From CAVVAY01 sp963746465 (GTDB taxonomy: Bacteria > Actinomycetota > Actinomycetes > JACCUZ01): a stretch of DNA of 64,000 nt. Positions 48,119-60,027 of the stretch are shown piece by piece. The stretch spans positions 248,001 to 312,000 of the forward strand of contig CAVVAY010000007.1 of the NCBI GenBank assembly GCA_963746465.1, read 5' to 3'. Within the stretch, counting starts at the first letter, position 1, and every line of letters begins with the position of its first letter. Under the pieces are notes generated by a model. That model saw only the letters and a program-made list of their open reading frames with translations. It searched no databases and was not told the origin of the DNA. Both the position numbers and the translations under genes were made by a program.

Positions 48119-48673
48119 TCGTGGGCTCCCGGACTGGTGGGCGGTCGTGCGCGGCACCACAGAGCGGGTGCCAGGGTCGGTGGCGGGTCGCACCGGAGGT
48201 GATCGCGCGGCGACCCCGCTCGGTGCGGGCACGCCACAGCGGCCGTCGGCAACTCGACCGGGCAACGGTACGGGCGCGCCCTGCTCGCGGTCAAACGGAG
48301 GGCCCGGCCGGCCGTCGACGGCTCGACCTGCCATCGTCCCAGGTCAGCCCGTCGAAGTCGGCGCGACACGCCGGTCCCGCCGGCGTCCGTTGTCCGGCCA
48401 GCGGGAAAATAGTCCCGCCGGTTGTGGACAACCGCTTGCTGGCGGACAGGTGGCCTCGTTAGTGTCTCGCGGGTCGCCGGGCCCTTCCCCACCCGTCGCA
48501 TCCCGGGTACCCCCCAGGTGGGCTAACCCCTGGTGCGGGAGAACGGGGCGAACCGGGGCAACCTAGATACACAGGCTGTGGACGACGGTGTGGACGGCCA
48601 TCGCAGCCGGCGTATCGCGGCATGGCTCGAACTGAACACGGTGCGCTGTCGCGCACCCCGGAGGGACCAGCGC
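48119..48673. promoter_or_regulatory. rpmH-dnaA intergenic region with DnaA boxes
   Basis: The 555-bp divergent gap must contain the rpmH and dnaA promoters. DnaA-box matches are TGTGGACAA at 48423-48431 (complement of the consensus TTGTCCACA, inside the palindrome GTTGTGGACAAC), TGTGGACGA at 48577-48585 and TGTGGACGG at 48589-48597. The last two are 12 bp apart and lie 77-97 bases before the dnaA GTG, a position suited to autoregulation. The dnaA ribosome-binding site GGAGGG is at about 48660. No small gene is evident in the rest of the gap. Confidence 0.65.
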
Positions 48674-50197
48674 GTGACCGACGAGACCGGTGCCCCCACG
48701 ACCCAGCTGGACAGCCCGCCCCCCGAGGACCTGGGCGCCACGGACACCGGGACCGAGGGCGAGTGGGCCGAGGTCTGGGAACGTGCGCTCGGTGTCCTCG
48801 AGGACACCGTCACTCCCCAGCAGCGCGCCTTCATCCGGCTCAGCCGGCTGGACGGCGTCGTGGGTGAGACCGCGCTGATCTCGGTCCCGCACCAGTTCGC
48901 GAAGGACGTCATCGAGGCCCGGCTGCGCCAGGTGATCACCGCCGTGCTGTCCGAGCACGTCGGCCGCGACCTGCGGATCGCGGTCGTCGTCGATCCCAGC
49001 CTGGAGGCGACCGCCGGCGTCGAGTCCGCCGCCGCCCCGCCCGCAGCGCCCGAGGAACAGCCCGGCTCCCAGGCCGACGACGGCGGTCCCGGACAGCACC
49101 GGCAGCAGCCGGACACCCCCGGCACCGGGCGCGAGCCCGGTGCCCGCCGCGAGACCGAGCCGACCCGGCTCAACCCGCGGTACCTCTTCGAGACGTTCGT
49201 CATCGGTTCGAGCAACCGGTTCGCCCACGCCGCCGCGGTAGCGGTGGCCGAGGCACCGGCCAAGGCGTACAACCCGCTGTTCATCTACGGCGACTCCGGC
49301 CTGGGCAAGACCCACCTGCTGCACGCGATCGGGCACTACGGCATGAGCCTGTACGCCGGCGTCCGGGTGCGCTACGTGAGCTCCGAGGAGTTCACCAACG
49401 ACTTCATCAACTCGATCCGCGACGGCCGGGCCGACGGATTCCGGCGGCGCTACCGCGACGTGGACATCCTGCTGGTGGACGACATCCAGTTCCTGGAGAA
49501 CAAGGAGCAGACCCAGGAGGAGTTCTTCCACACGTTCAACACGCTGCACAACGCCAACAAGCAGATCGTGATCTCCAGCGACCGTCCGCCGCAGCAGCTG
49601 GTGACCCTCGAGGACCGGCTGCGCAACCGCTTCCACTGGGGGCTGATCACCGACGTCCAGCCGCCCGAGCTGGAGACCCGGATCGCCATCCTGCGCAAGA
49701 AGGCCGCCCAGGAACGCCTGGCCGCCCCGCCGGAGGTCCTGGAGTTCATCGCCAGCAAGATCTCGACCAACATCCGCGAGCTCGAGGGCGCGCTGATCCG
49801 GGTGACCGCGTTCGCCAGCCTGAACCGGCAGGGCGTCGACCTGGCGCTGGCCGAGATCGTCCTCAAGGACCTGATCCCGGACAACAGCCAGCCCGAGATC
49901 ACGGCCGCGACGATCATGGCCCAGACGTCGGCGTACTTCGGCCAGTCGATGGAGGAGCTCTGCGGGTCCTCCCGGTCCCGGGTGCTGGTCAACGCCCGGC
50001 AGATCGCGATGTACCTCTGCCGCGAGCTGACCGACCTGTCGCTGCCCAAGATCGGCCAGCAGTTCGGCGGCCGCGACCACACCACGGTCATGCACGCGGA
50101 CAAGAAGATCCGCCAGCTGATGGCCGAGCGGCGCAGCGTCTACAACCAGGTCACCGAGCTGACCAACCGGATCAAGTCGCAGGCCCGGGCCGGCTGA
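48674..50197 (+). CDS. dnaA: Chromosomal replication initiator DnaA
   Basis: A 507-residue initiator starting at GTG 48674. Domain I: EVWERALGVLEDTVTPQQRAFIRLSRLDGVV. Domain II is a variable Pro/Gly/Gln-rich linker (about 115-160). The AAA+ domain III has FIYGDSGLGKTHLLHAIGHY, DILLVDDIQFLENKEQTQEEFFHTFN and the sensor region. Domain IV has the signature GGRDHTTVMHADKKI that binds DnaA boxes. It binds DnaA boxes flanking its own gene and opens oriC. The frame runs 141 bases further upstream without similarity. Confidence 0.97.
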   Translation: MTDETGAPTTQLDSPPPEDLGATDTGTEGEWAEVWERALGVLEDTVTPQQRAFIRLSRLDGVVGETALISVPHQFAKDVIEARLRQVITAVLSEHVGRDLRIAVVVDPSLEATAGVESAAAPPAAPEEQPGSQADDGGPGQHRQQPDTPGTGREPGARRETEPTRLNPRYLFETFVIGSSNRFAHAAAVAVAEAPAKAYNPLFIYGDSGLGKTHLLHAIGHYGMSLYAGVRVRYVSSEEFTNDFINSIRDGRADGFRRRYRDVDILLVDDIQFLENKEQTQEEFFHTFNTLHNANKQIVISSDRPPQQLVTLEDRLRNRFHWGLITDVQPPELETRIAILRKKAAQERLAAPPEVLEFIASKISTNIRELEGALIRVTAFASLNRQGVDLALAEIVLKDLIPDNSQPEITAATIMAQTSAYFGQSMEELCGSSRSRVLVNARQIAMYLCRELTDLSLPKIGQQFGGRDHTTVMHADKKIRQLMAERRSVYNQVTELTNRIKSQARAG

Positions 50198-50518
50198 GGT
50201 GCGTCCTTTGCTCGTCGCCCCTGGTGGATCTCGCGTTCACACCATGGGGACAACCCTGTGGACAGCCCTGGACGACACCGGGGACATCGTGTGGACGACC
50301 GCAGTGGCCACCGGTGGTGCACAGGTCACGGGGAGCCGTCCGCAGGCCGGTGCCCAGACTGTCCCCAGCCCCCTCTACGGTCTGACCTGGGACGATGCGG
50401 GATCTCCACAGTGTCCACCACCCCTGGTGCGACAACGACAGATACCTAGGGAGTTGGATCGGCACACCATGGTCAGAGTGCACCCGACTGGGGACGGACG
50501 GATCGGAGGCGGTCACCG
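50198..50518. other. Probable oriC (dnaA-dnaN intergenic region)
   Basis: The 321-bp gap between dnaA and dnaN is the usual actinobacterial origin position. DnaA-box-like elements are TGTGGACAG 50257-50265, TGTGGACGA 50290-50298 and the near match TGGGGACAA 50245-50253. Weaker TCCACA and GTCCAC pieces occur around 50405-50419. This is short and box-poor compared with Streptomyces, and no strongly AT-rich unwinding element is visible; the most AT-containing stretch is around 50430-50460. The rpmH-dnaA gap may therefore contribute. It also holds the dnaN promoter. Confidence 0.6.
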
Positions 50519-51655
50519 GTGAAGTTCCGGGTAGAGCGGGACGTCCTGGCCGAGGCAGTCGCCTGGGCGGCGCGCAGCCTGCCGGCGCGGCCGCCGGTGC
50601 CGGTCCTGGCCGGCCTGATGCTGGATGCCCGCGCCGAGCTGGGCGGCCGACTGGTGCTGTCCAGCTTCGACTACGAGGTCTCGGCCCGGGTCGAGCTACC
50701 GGCCGACATCAGCGAGCCCGGCACCGCCCTGGTCAGCGGCCGGCTGCTCGCCGACATCTCGCGCAGCCTGCCCTCGCGGCCGGTCGAGATCACCACCGAC
50801 GCGTCCAAGGTGGTCGTCACCTGCGGCTCGTCCCGGTTCACGCTGCTCACCCTGCCCGTCGAGGACTACCCGGCGCTGCCCGAGATGCCCGGTGCGTCCG
50901 GGTCGCTGCGCGGCGACGCGTTCGCCGCTGCGGTGGCCCAGGTCTCGGTGGCCGCCGGCCGGGACGACACGCTCCCGGTGCTCACCGGCGTCCGGCTCGA
51001 GATCGAGGCCGAGCGGATCACCATGGCCGCCACCGACCGCTACCGGCTCGCCGTCCGGGACCTGGCCTGGACCCCGGAGCAGTCCGGGCTCTCCGCGATC
51101 GCCCTGGTCCCGGCGCGCACGCTGGCCGACACCGCGAAGTCGCTGGCGACCGCGGACAAGGTGACCGTCGCCCTGGCCGGCGGTGCCGGCGAGGGCCTGG
51201 TCGGGTTCGAGGGCTCCGGCCGCCGCACCACCTCGCGCCTGCTGGACGGCGAGTTCCCGAAGTACAAGTCGCTGCTGCCGGCGGAGTCCTCCAGCGTGGC
51301 GACCGTCGAGACCGCCGGCCTGGTCGAGTCGGTCCGCCGGGTGGCCCTGGTGGCCGAGCGCAACACCCCGATCCGGCTGAGCTTCGCCGGCGGCGAGGTC
51401 ACCCTCGAGGCCGGCACCGGCGACGAGGCCCAGGCGTCCGAGTCGCTGGACGCCGGGCTGACCGGTGACGACATCTCGATCGCGTTCAACCCGGCGTACC
51501 TGCTGGACGGGCTCGGCGCCCTGGACGCGGCGTACGCCGAGCTGCGGTTCACCGCCTCCACCCGGCCGGCGGTGATCGCCGGCAAGGACAGCGCCGACTC
51601 GACCGCGGGTGACGACTACCGCTACCTGCTGATGCCGGTCCGGCTGTCGGGCTGA
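50519..51655 (+). CDS. dnaN: DNA polymerase III beta sliding clamp
   Basis: A 378-residue clamp subunit with three repeats. It starts MKFRVERDVLAEAVAWAARSLPARPPVPVLAGLML at GTG 50519, preceded by GGAGG at 50505. Recognisable segments are SFDYEVSARVELPADI, LPVEDYPALPEMP, LTGVRLEIEAERITMAATDRYRLAVRDL, LLDGEFPKYKSLLP and the C-terminal YRYLLMPVRLSG. The C-terminal MPVRL is the conserved clamp tail. The dimeric ring tethers polymerase III to DNA. Confidence 0.97.
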   Translation: MKFRVERDVLAEAVAWAARSLPARPPVPVLAGLMLDARAELGGRLVLSSFDYEVSARVELPADISEPGTALVSGRLLADISRSLPSRPVEITTDASKVVVTCGSSRFTLLTLPVEDYPALPEMPGASGSLRGDAFAAAVAQVSVAAGRDDTLPVLTGVRLEIEAERITMAATDRYRLAVRDLAWTPEQSGLSAIALVPARTLADTAKSLATADKVTVALAGGAGEGLVGFEGSGRRTTSRLLDGEFPKYKSLLPAESSSVATVETAGLVESVRRVALVAERNTPIRLSFAGGEVTLEAGTGDEAQASESLDAGLTGDDISIAFNPAYLLDGLGALDAAYAELRFTASTRPAVIAGKDSADSTAGDDYRYLLMPVRLSG

Positions 51656-51724
51656 GGTCGCATCACCTGTCCGGCTCGGGGCAGGCTGGCACCGGTACCG
51701 GCTCACGACTGCGGAGGCATCAGC

Positions 51725-52627
51725 ATGGACATCGGACTCGTCGGTCTCGGCCGCATGGGCGGCAACATGCGCGAGCGGCTGCGGCGGGCCGGGCACACCG
51801 TCGTCGGCTACGACCCGAACCAGGAGGTCAGCGACACCCCGTCCCTCGAGGACATGGTGCAGCAGCTGCCCTCGCCCAAGGTGGTCTGGGTGATGGTGCC
51901 GGCCGGCGACATCACCCGGCAGACCATCGAGAAGCTGCAGGACCTGCTCGGTGAGGGCGACGTCGTCGTCGACGGCGGCAACTCGCGGTGGACGGACGAC
52001 AAGGACCACGCCGAGATGCTCGGCGAGCGCGGCATCGGCTTCGTCGACGCCGGCGTCTCCGGCGGCATCTGGGGTCTGGACAACGGGTACGCGCTGATGG
52101 TCGGTGGCGACGCCGACAACGTCGCCAAGGTGCAGCCGGCCTTCGACGCGCTGAAGCCCGAGGGCGAGTCCGGGTTCGTGCACGCCGGTGCCGTCGGCGC
52201 CGGGCACTTCGCGAAGATGGTGCACAACGGCATCGAGTACGGCCTGATGCAGGCGTACGGCGAGGGTTTCGAGCTGCTCGAGGCGGCGGCGGTCGTCGAC
52301 GACGTACCTGGCGTGATCAGGTCCTGGACGCAGGGCACCGTCATCCGGTCCTGGCTGCTCGACCTGCTGGTGCTCGCGCTGGAGGCGGACCCGAAGCTCG
52401 ACCAGATCAAGGGTTACGTCGACGACTCCGGCGAGGGCCGGTGGACCATCGAGGAGGCCATCAACCATGCGGTGCCCGCGCCGGTGATGACGGCTGCGTT
52501 GTTCGCCCGGTTCGCGTCCCGGCAGGACGACTCGCCGGCGATGAAGGCGGTGGCCGCGCTGCGAAACCAGTTCGGCGGGCACGCCGTCACCAAGGTCGCC
52601 AAGGGCGAGGTCGAGAAGCCCGCCTGA
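51725..52627 (+). CDS. gnd: 6-phosphogluconate dehydrogenase (decarboxylating), short form
   Basis: A 300-residue oxidoreductase of the bacterial GntZ/YqeC short class. NAD(P) site: MDIGLVGLGRMGGNMRERLRRAGHTVVGYDPN. Substrate site: VVDGGNSRWTDD, FVDAGVSGGIWGLDNGYALMVGG and GAGHFAKMVHNGIEYGLMQAYGEGFELL with the catalytic lysine. It makes ribulose-5-phosphate and reduced cofactor in the pentose phosphate pathway. Its place between dnaN and recF is a conserved actinobacterial oddity also seen in Streptomyces. Confidence 0.95.
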   Translation: MDIGLVGLGRMGGNMRERLRRAGHTVVGYDPNQEVSDTPSLEDMVQQLPSPKVVWVMVPAGDITRQTIEKLQDLLGEGDVVVDGGNSRWTDDKDHAEMLGERGIGFVDAGVSGGIWGLDNGYALMVGGDADNVAKVQPAFDALKPEGESGFVHAGAVGAGHFAKMVHNGIEYGLMQAYGEGFELLEAAAVVDDVPGVIRSWTQGTVIRSWLLDLLVLALEADPKLDQIKGYVDDSGEGRWTIEEAINHAVPAPVMTAALFARFASRQDDSPAMKAVAALRNQFGGHAVTKVAKGEVEKPA

Positions 52628-52646
52628 TGCCGGTCCGCTGCTTCTC

Positions 52647-53837
52647 ATGAGGGTCAGCCACCTGTCGCTGCGCGACTTCCGCTCGTACGGCGAGGTCGAG
52701 CTGCCACTCGACGCGGGCGTGACCGCGTTCGTCGGACCGAACGGTCAGGGCAAGACCAACCTGGTGGAGGCGATCGGCTACCTCGCCACCCTCAGCTCGC
52801 ACCGGGTCGCCCAGGACGCGCCGCTGGTCCGGCTCGGGGCCGAGCGGGCGGTGGTCCGCGGCCAGGTGGTGCGCGACGACCGCTCGCTGCTGCTCGAGAT
52901 CGAGATCACTCCGGGCCGAGCGAACCGGGCCCGGCTCAACGGGTCTCCGGTGCCCCGGCCGCGCGAGCTCCTCGGTGTCCTGCGCAGCATCCTGTTCGCG
53001 CCCGAGGACCTGGCCCTGGTCAAGGGAGATCCCGCCGAACGGCGGCGCTTCCTCGACGACCTGCTGGTGCTGCGTGCACCGCGGTACGCCGGCGTCCGGG
53101 CCGACTACGACCGGGTGCTCCGCCAGCGCAACGCACTGCTCAAGTCCGGTGCCGGCCGGCGGGCCGACCAGGTCGACCTGCGGACCCTGGAGGTCTGGGA
53201 CTCGCACCTGGCCACCGCCGGCGCCGAGCTTCTGGCCGGACGCATCGACCTGGTCGACCACTTGCGCCCGCTGGTCGACAAGGCGTACCAGGCCGTCGCC
53301 GAGACCGGGTTCTCGGTCACCGGCCCGGCGGCGATCGACTACCGCAGCTCGCTGTTCGAGCGGCGCCGGCCGGACCGCGGTGGGCCGGCGGAACCGGACG
53401 CCGAGGACGTGCCCCTGGTGGCCGATCGGGACCTGCTCGCCGCGGCGATGCTCGAGCGGATGGCGGTCGAGCGCAAGGCCGAGCTGGACCGCGGGGTCTC
53501 GCTGGTCGGTCCGCACCGCGACGAGCTGGTCCTCAAGCTCGGGCCGCTGCCGGCGAAGGGCTACGCCAGCCACGGGGAGTCCTGGTCGTTCGCACTGGCG
53601 CTGCGCCTGGCCGCCTACGACCTGCTCCGGTCCGAGACCGACGCCGGCGGCGAACCGGTCCTGATCCTGGACGACGTGTTCGCCGAGCTCGACGACCACC
53701 GCCGCGAGCGGCTGGCCGCGATCGCGTCCGGCGCCGAGCAGGTGCTGGTGACCGCCGCCGTGCCGGGCGACGTCCCGGAGGCGCTGGCCGGCGCGCGGGT
53801 CGACGTGATGGGCGCCGAGGTCAGGCACGTCCGATGA
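52647..53837 (+). CDS. recF: DNA replication and repair protein RecF
   Basis: A 396-residue SMC-like ATPase. MRVSHLSLRDFRSYGEVELPLDAGVTAFVGPNGQGKTNLVEAIGYLATLSSHR contains Walker A, LVKGDPAERRRFLDDLL follows, and the ABC signature/Walker B region at the end is HGESWSFALALRLAAYDLL ... PVLILDDVFAELDDHRRERL. It helps load RecA at gaps. Its stop overlaps the next gene's ATG by four bases. Confidence 0.96.
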   Translation: MRVSHLSLRDFRSYGEVELPLDAGVTAFVGPNGQGKTNLVEAIGYLATLSSHRVAQDAPLVRLGAERAVVRGQVVRDDRSLLLEIEITPGRANRARLNGSPVPRPRELLGVLRSILFAPEDLALVKGDPAERRRFLDDLLVLRAPRYAGVRADYDRVLRQRNALLKSGAGRRADQVDLRTLEVWDSHLATAGAELLAGRIDLVDHLRPLVDKAYQAVAETGFSVTGPAAIDYRSSLFERRRPDRGGPAEPDAEDVPLVADRDLLAAAMLERMAVERKAELDRGVSLVGPHRDELVLKLGPLPAKGYASHGESWSFALALRLAAYDLLRSETDAGGEPVLILDDVFAELDDHRRERLAAIASGAEQVLVTAAVPGDVPEALAGARVDVMGAEVRHVR

Positions 53838-54385
53838 GCGAGAAGGACGAGGCTCGCCGGCGTACCGGCCTCGAGGTCGCCCGTGAGGCGTTGGCCAGCG
53901 CCCGCGCCGAGGCCCGGCGTCGCGGGCTCGCGCCCGGCAAGCCGCAGCCACCGACCACGGCGGCCGACGGCACCCGCCGGCGCCGGCCGAAGCGCACAGC
54001 CGAGCAGCGCAGTGGTGCGCACCCCGACGAGCGCGACCCGCAGCTGCTGGGCTCCACCGTGGACCGGCTGGTGGTCGAGCGCGGCTGGCAGACCGACGCG
54101 GCGGTCGGCGGCGTGATGGGCCGGTGGGCTGCGATCGTCGGGCCCGAGGTGTCCGCGCACGCGACGCCGGTGGCCTTCGACGACGGCGAGCTGGTCGTGG
54201 CGGCCGACTCGACCGCCTGGGCCACCCAGATCCGGCTGCTCGCACCGACCCTGCTGGCCCGGCTGGCCGACGAGCTCGGCGCCGGCGTGGTCAGCTCGGT
54301 GACGGTGCGCGGGCCGTCCGCGCCGTCCTGGAAGCGCGGGCTGCTGGCGGTCCGCGGCCGCGGTCCTCGGGACACCTACGGCTGA
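53834..54385 (+). CDS. dciA: DciA family (DUF721) protein
   Basis: A 183-residue protein. A long basic, disordered N-terminus (about 1-70, rich in Arg/Ala) precedes the DUF721 domain: LLGSTVDRLVVERGWQTDAAVGGVMGRWAAIVGPEVSAHATPVAFDDGELVVAADSTAWATQIRLLAPTLLARLADELG. DciA is the ancestral bacterial helicase operator that assists DnaB loading where DnaC/DnaI is absent. It presumably works on the intein-processed DnaB from 10-12 kb. It overlaps recF (ATGA), so it is coupled to it. Confidence 0.9.
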   Translation: MSEKDEARRRTGLEVAREALASARAEARRRGLAPGKPQPPTTAADGTRRRRPKRTAEQRSGAHPDERDPQLLGSTVDRLVVERGWQTDAAVGGVMGRWAAIVGPEVSAHATPVAFDDGELVVAADSTAWATQIRLLAPTLLARLADELGAGVVSSVTVRGPSAPSWKRGLLAVRGRGPRDTYG

Positions 54386-54422
54386 TCGGCCGTCAGGCCG
54401 GGCCGCCACAGGGACGGCACTG

Positions 54423-54444
54423 ACCCCCCGTGTGCGTGGGGGGA
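54423..54444. terminator. Hairpin between dciA and gyrB
   Basis: CCCCCC (54424-54429) faces GGGGGG (54438-54443) around a short loop, 38 bases after the dciA stop. It probably attenuates or ends the dnaN-gnd-recF-dciA transcript before gyrB. There is no T-run. Confidence 0.45.
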
Positions 54445-54520
54445 GCCATCCCCACCCTGTTCGGGGCCGGAAAACCGTCCCCAGGCGCCCCTGGATGCCG
54501 CTTCTGACCGGCCCGACGGG

Positions 54521-54526
54521 TAGGAT
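54521..54526 (+). promoter_or_regulatory. Probable gyrB -10 element
   Basis: TAGGAT, a good actinobacterial -10 hexamer preceded by GGG, lies about 80 bases before the gyrB start. No clear -35 element is visible at the right distance, which is common in this phylum. Confidence 0.45.
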
Positions 54527-54607
54527 GAAGGCTGGTGCGCGGGCGTCTCCGCGCCAGCCCCCTGCGTCAGCCCCCAGGCGGACCTGCACGTGAACGAAAG
54601 GTGCTCC

Positions 54608-56674
54608 GTGACCCAGCCGGCCCAGCCGACCGAGCCCGCCGAAACCCTGCTCACCGCCGTCCCCGGTTCCGGGTCCGCCGCGGCCGGCATGTCCGACCGG
54701 TCCTACGACGCCAGCGACATCCAGGTGCTCGAGGGGCTCGAAGCGGTCCGCAAGCGCCCCGGCATGTACATCGGCTCGACCGGTGAGCGCGGCCTGCACC
54801 ACCTGGTCACCGAGGTGGTCGACAACTCGGTCGACGAGGCGCTGGCCGGGCACGCGGACCGGATCGAGATCGTCCTGCTGGCCGATGGCGGCGTCCGGGT
54901 CACCGACAACGGTCGCGGCATCCCGGTCGACGACGTCGCCAGCGAGGGAAAGTCGGCCGTCGAGGTCGTGCTCACCGTGCTGCACGCCGGCGGCAAGTTC
55001 GGCGGCGGCGGGTACAAGGTCTCCGGTGGGCTGCACGGCGTCGGTGTCTCGGTGGTCAACGCGCTGTCGTCCCGGCTCGAGGTCGAGATCCGCCGTGACG
55101 GCCACGTCTGGACCCAGTCGTACGCCGTCGGCGTCCCGCTCGCCCCGCTTCTGAAGGGCGGTCCCACCGACGAGACCGGGACCACGATCACCTTCTGGGC
55201 CTCCCCCGACATCTTCGAGACCACCGACTACAGCTTCGAGACGCTGTCCAACCGCCTGCGCGAGATGGCCTTCCTCAACCGGGGCCTGACCATCGTGCTG
55301 CGCGACGAGCGTCCTGCCACGGCCGAGGAGCAGGAGCACGACGAGGTCGACGAGACCACGCCGTCCGAGGTCGTCTACAAGTACGACGGCGGGCTGGTCG
55401 ACTACGTCGACTTCCTCGGCGCCCGCAAGGACCCGGTGCACCGCACGGTCGTGTCCTTCGAGGCCGAGTCCGAGTACATCGACGGCGGGCTCTCGCTCGA
55501 GGTCGCGATGCAGTGGAACAACGGGTTCACCGAGTCGGTGCACACCTTCGCGAACACCATCAACACCCACGAGGGCGGCACCCACGAGGAAGGCTTCCGC
55601 GCGGCGCTGACCACGCTGGTCAACAAGTTCGCCCGCGACTGGAACATCCTCAAGGAGAAGGACGCCAACCTCACCGGCGACGACGTCCGGGAGGGTCTCA
55701 CCGCGGTCGTCAGCGTGAAGCTGGCCGAGCCGCAGTTCGAGGGCCAGACCAAGACCAAGCTGGGCAACACCGAGGCGAAGTCTTTCGTGCAGAAGGTCGT
55801 CAACGACAAGCTCGGCGAGTGGTTCGAGAAGAACCCGAGCGAGGGCAAGGACATCGCCCGCAAGGCGCAGGGCGCTGCCGTGGCCCGGCTGGCCGCCCGC
55901 AAGGCCCGCGACGCCGCCCGCAGCCGCAAGGGCCTGCTCGGCGGCGGCAGCCTCCCGGGAAAGCTGGCCGACTGCCAGTCCACCGACCCCGAGGAGTGCG
56001 AGCTCTTCATCGTCGAGGGCGACTCGGCCGGTGGCCCCGCCAAGCAGGGCCGCGACCAGCGCACCCAGGCGATCCTGCCGATCCGCGGCAAGATCCTCAA
56101 CGTCGAGCGGGCCCGGCTGGACCGCGTCCTGGGCAACCAGGAGGTGCAGGCGATCATCTCCGCGCTGGGCACCGGCATCCAGGGCGACGAGTTCGACCTG
56201 GCCCGGCTGCGCTACCACAAGGTGGTGCTGATGGCCGACGCGGACGTCGACGGCCAGCACATCCGCACCCTGCTGCTCACCCTGCTGTTCCGCTTCATGC
56301 CCGAGGTGGTCGAGCAGGGTCACGTCTTCCTCGCACAGCCGCCGCTCTACAAGCTGAAGTGGGCCCGGCCGGCCGAGCCGGAGTACGCCTACTCCGACCG
56401 CGAGCGCGACGCCCTGACCGAGGCCGGCCTGGCCGCGGGGAAGAAGCTGCTCAAGGACGACGGCGTGCAGCGCTACAAGGGGCTCGGCGAGATGAACAAC
56501 GACGAGCTCTGGGACACCACGATGGACCCGGCGAAGCGGATCCTGCTGCAGGTCACCCTCGAGAACGCCGCCCTCGCCGACGTGCTGTTCACCGAGCTGA
56601 TGGGCGAGGACGTCGAGAGCCGCCGCAAGTTCATCCAGCGCAACGCCAAGGACGTCCGGTTCTTGGACATCTGA
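54608..56674 (+). CDS. gyrB: DNA gyrase subunit B
   Basis: A protein of about 688 residues. GTG 54608 has AAAGG seven bases upstream; an in-frame GTG at 54590 would add six residues. The GHKL ATPase domain has LEAVRKRPGMYIGSTGERGLHHLVTEVVDNSVDEALAGH, VTDNGRGIPVD and GLHGVGVSVVNALS. The TOPRIM domain has CELFIVEGDSAGG, PIRGKILNVERARLDRVL and MADADVDGQHIRTLLLTL. The C-terminal QRYKGLGEMN is also present. With GyrA it introduces negative supercoils using ATP. Confidence 0.97.
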   Translation: MTQPAQPTEPAETLLTAVPGSGSAAAGMSDRSYDASDIQVLEGLEAVRKRPGMYIGSTGERGLHHLVTEVVDNSVDEALAGHADRIEIVLLADGGVRVTDNGRGIPVDDVASEGKSAVEVVLTVLHAGGKFGGGGYKVSGGLHGVGVSVVNALSSRLEVEIRRDGHVWTQSYAVGVPLAPLLKGGPTDETGTTITFWASPDIFETTDYSFETLSNRLREMAFLNRGLTIVLRDERPATAEEQEHDEVDETTPSEVVYKYDGGLVDYVDFLGARKDPVHRTVVSFEAESEYIDGGLSLEVAMQWNNGFTESVHTFANTINTHEGGTHEEGFRAALTTLVNKFARDWNILKEKDANLTGDDVREGLTAVVSVKLAEPQFEGQTKTKLGNTEAKSFVQKVVNDKLGEWFEKNPSEGKDIARKAQGAAVARLAARKARDAARSRKGLLGGGSLPGKLADCQSTDPEECELFIVEGDSAGGPAKQGRDQRTQAILPIRGKILNVERARLDRVLGNQEVQAIISALGTGIQGDEFDLARLRYHKVVLMADADVDGQHIRTLLLTLLFRFMPEVVEQGHVFLAQPPLYKLKWARPAEPEYAYSDRERDALTEAGLAAGKKLLKDDGVQRYKGLGEMNNDELWDTTMDPAKRILLQVTLENAALADVLFTELMGEDVESRRKFIQRNAKDVRFLDI

Positions 56675-56734
56675 TGGCCATCGACTCGTGAGCGCAGTAG
56701 TGCCCGTCGTACGACCTGCTAGGAGAAGCTCCTC

Positions 56735-59340
<2,606 letters not shown>

Positions 59341-59341
<1 letters not shown>

Positions 59342-59835
59342 TGAGCACGCCCGACAGCCCGGCGCGGGAGCAGTGGCGCAGCGGCCAGCCGACCGCCACC
59401 ATGTCCCCTGTGACGGACACCATCACCCAGGCCGCGCCGCCGCGCCCCGCCAGCCGGGTCAAGGCGCGACGCGCCCGCCTGGTCCTCGGCCGGGTCGACC
59501 CGTGGTCGGTGATGAAGCTGTCGTTCCTGCTGGCCATCGCGATGGCGATCGTTGCCGTCGTCGCGGTGTTCGTGCTCTGGTCGGTGCTCGACGCCATGGG
59601 CGTCTTCGACTCGGTCGCCCGCACCGTCGAGAGCGTCACCCGGTCCAGCGACAACGCCCAGGGCGTCGACATCTTCGACTACGTCGGGCTGGGCAAGGTG
59701 CTCTCGATCACCCTGGTGCTGTCCGCCGTCAACGTGGTGCTGATGACGGCGCTGTGCACCCTCGCGGCGTTCCTCTACAACATGGCGGCCGGCCTGGTCG
59801 GCGGCCTGCACGTGACGTTCACCGAGGACGTGTAG
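59341..59835 (+). CDS. DUF3566 transmembrane protein
   Basis: A 164-residue protein starting at GTG 59341 inside the gyrA stop codon (TAGTG), so translationally coupled. The leader of about 45 residues is followed by RRARLVLGRVDPWSVMKLSFLLAIAMAIVAVVAVFVLWSVLDAMGVFDSV (first span). A loop and a second span (VLSITLVLSAVNVVLMTALCTLAAFLYNMAAGLVGG) complete the family fold. The DPWSVMKLSF motif defines DUF3566 (Rv0007 in M. tuberculosis). It always follows gyrA in actinobacteria; the function is unknown. Confidence 0.93.
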
Positions 59836-59838
59836 GGG

Positions 59839-59859
59839 GCCGATCGCGTGTCGATCGGC
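59839..59859. terminator. Terminator after the gyrB-gyrA-DUF3566 operon
   Basis: A perfect 8-bp stem GCCGATCG / CGATCGGC with a 5-base loop starts three bases after the DUF3566 stop and 32 bases before tRNA-Ile. Confidence 0.65.
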
Positions 59860-59891
59860 GCGTGGCCGTGGGGTAGTCTTGCGCGGCACTC

Positions 59892-59965
59892 GGGCCTATA
59901 GCTCAGCTGGTTAGAGCGCTGCCCTGATAAGGCAGAGGTCAGTGGTTCAAGTCCACTTAGGCCCA
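59892..59965 (+). tRNA. tRNA-Ile (anticodon GAT)
   Basis: A 74-nt cloverleaf. The acceptor stem GGGCCTA pairs with TAGGCCC. The D-arm is GCTCAGCTGGTTAGAGC. The anticodon arm reads TGCCCT-GAT-AAGGCA, with GAT at 59926-59928. The T-arm contains GTGGTTCAAGTCCAC. The discriminator base is A at 59965, and CCA is not encoded. Its position after gyrA is the classical one in actinobacteria. Confidence 0.97.
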
Positions 59966-60027
59966 CTCCGACGTCCCCGGTCGCGCCCCGCGGCCGGTCG
60001 TCGCGTACCGGACCGGGAGGGCATGCC

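Noticed and set aside
48533..48673. Extension of DnaA to 48533
   Set aside because: No similarity to DnaA domain I, it overlaps DnaA boxes, and GTG 48674 has a good ribosome-binding site.
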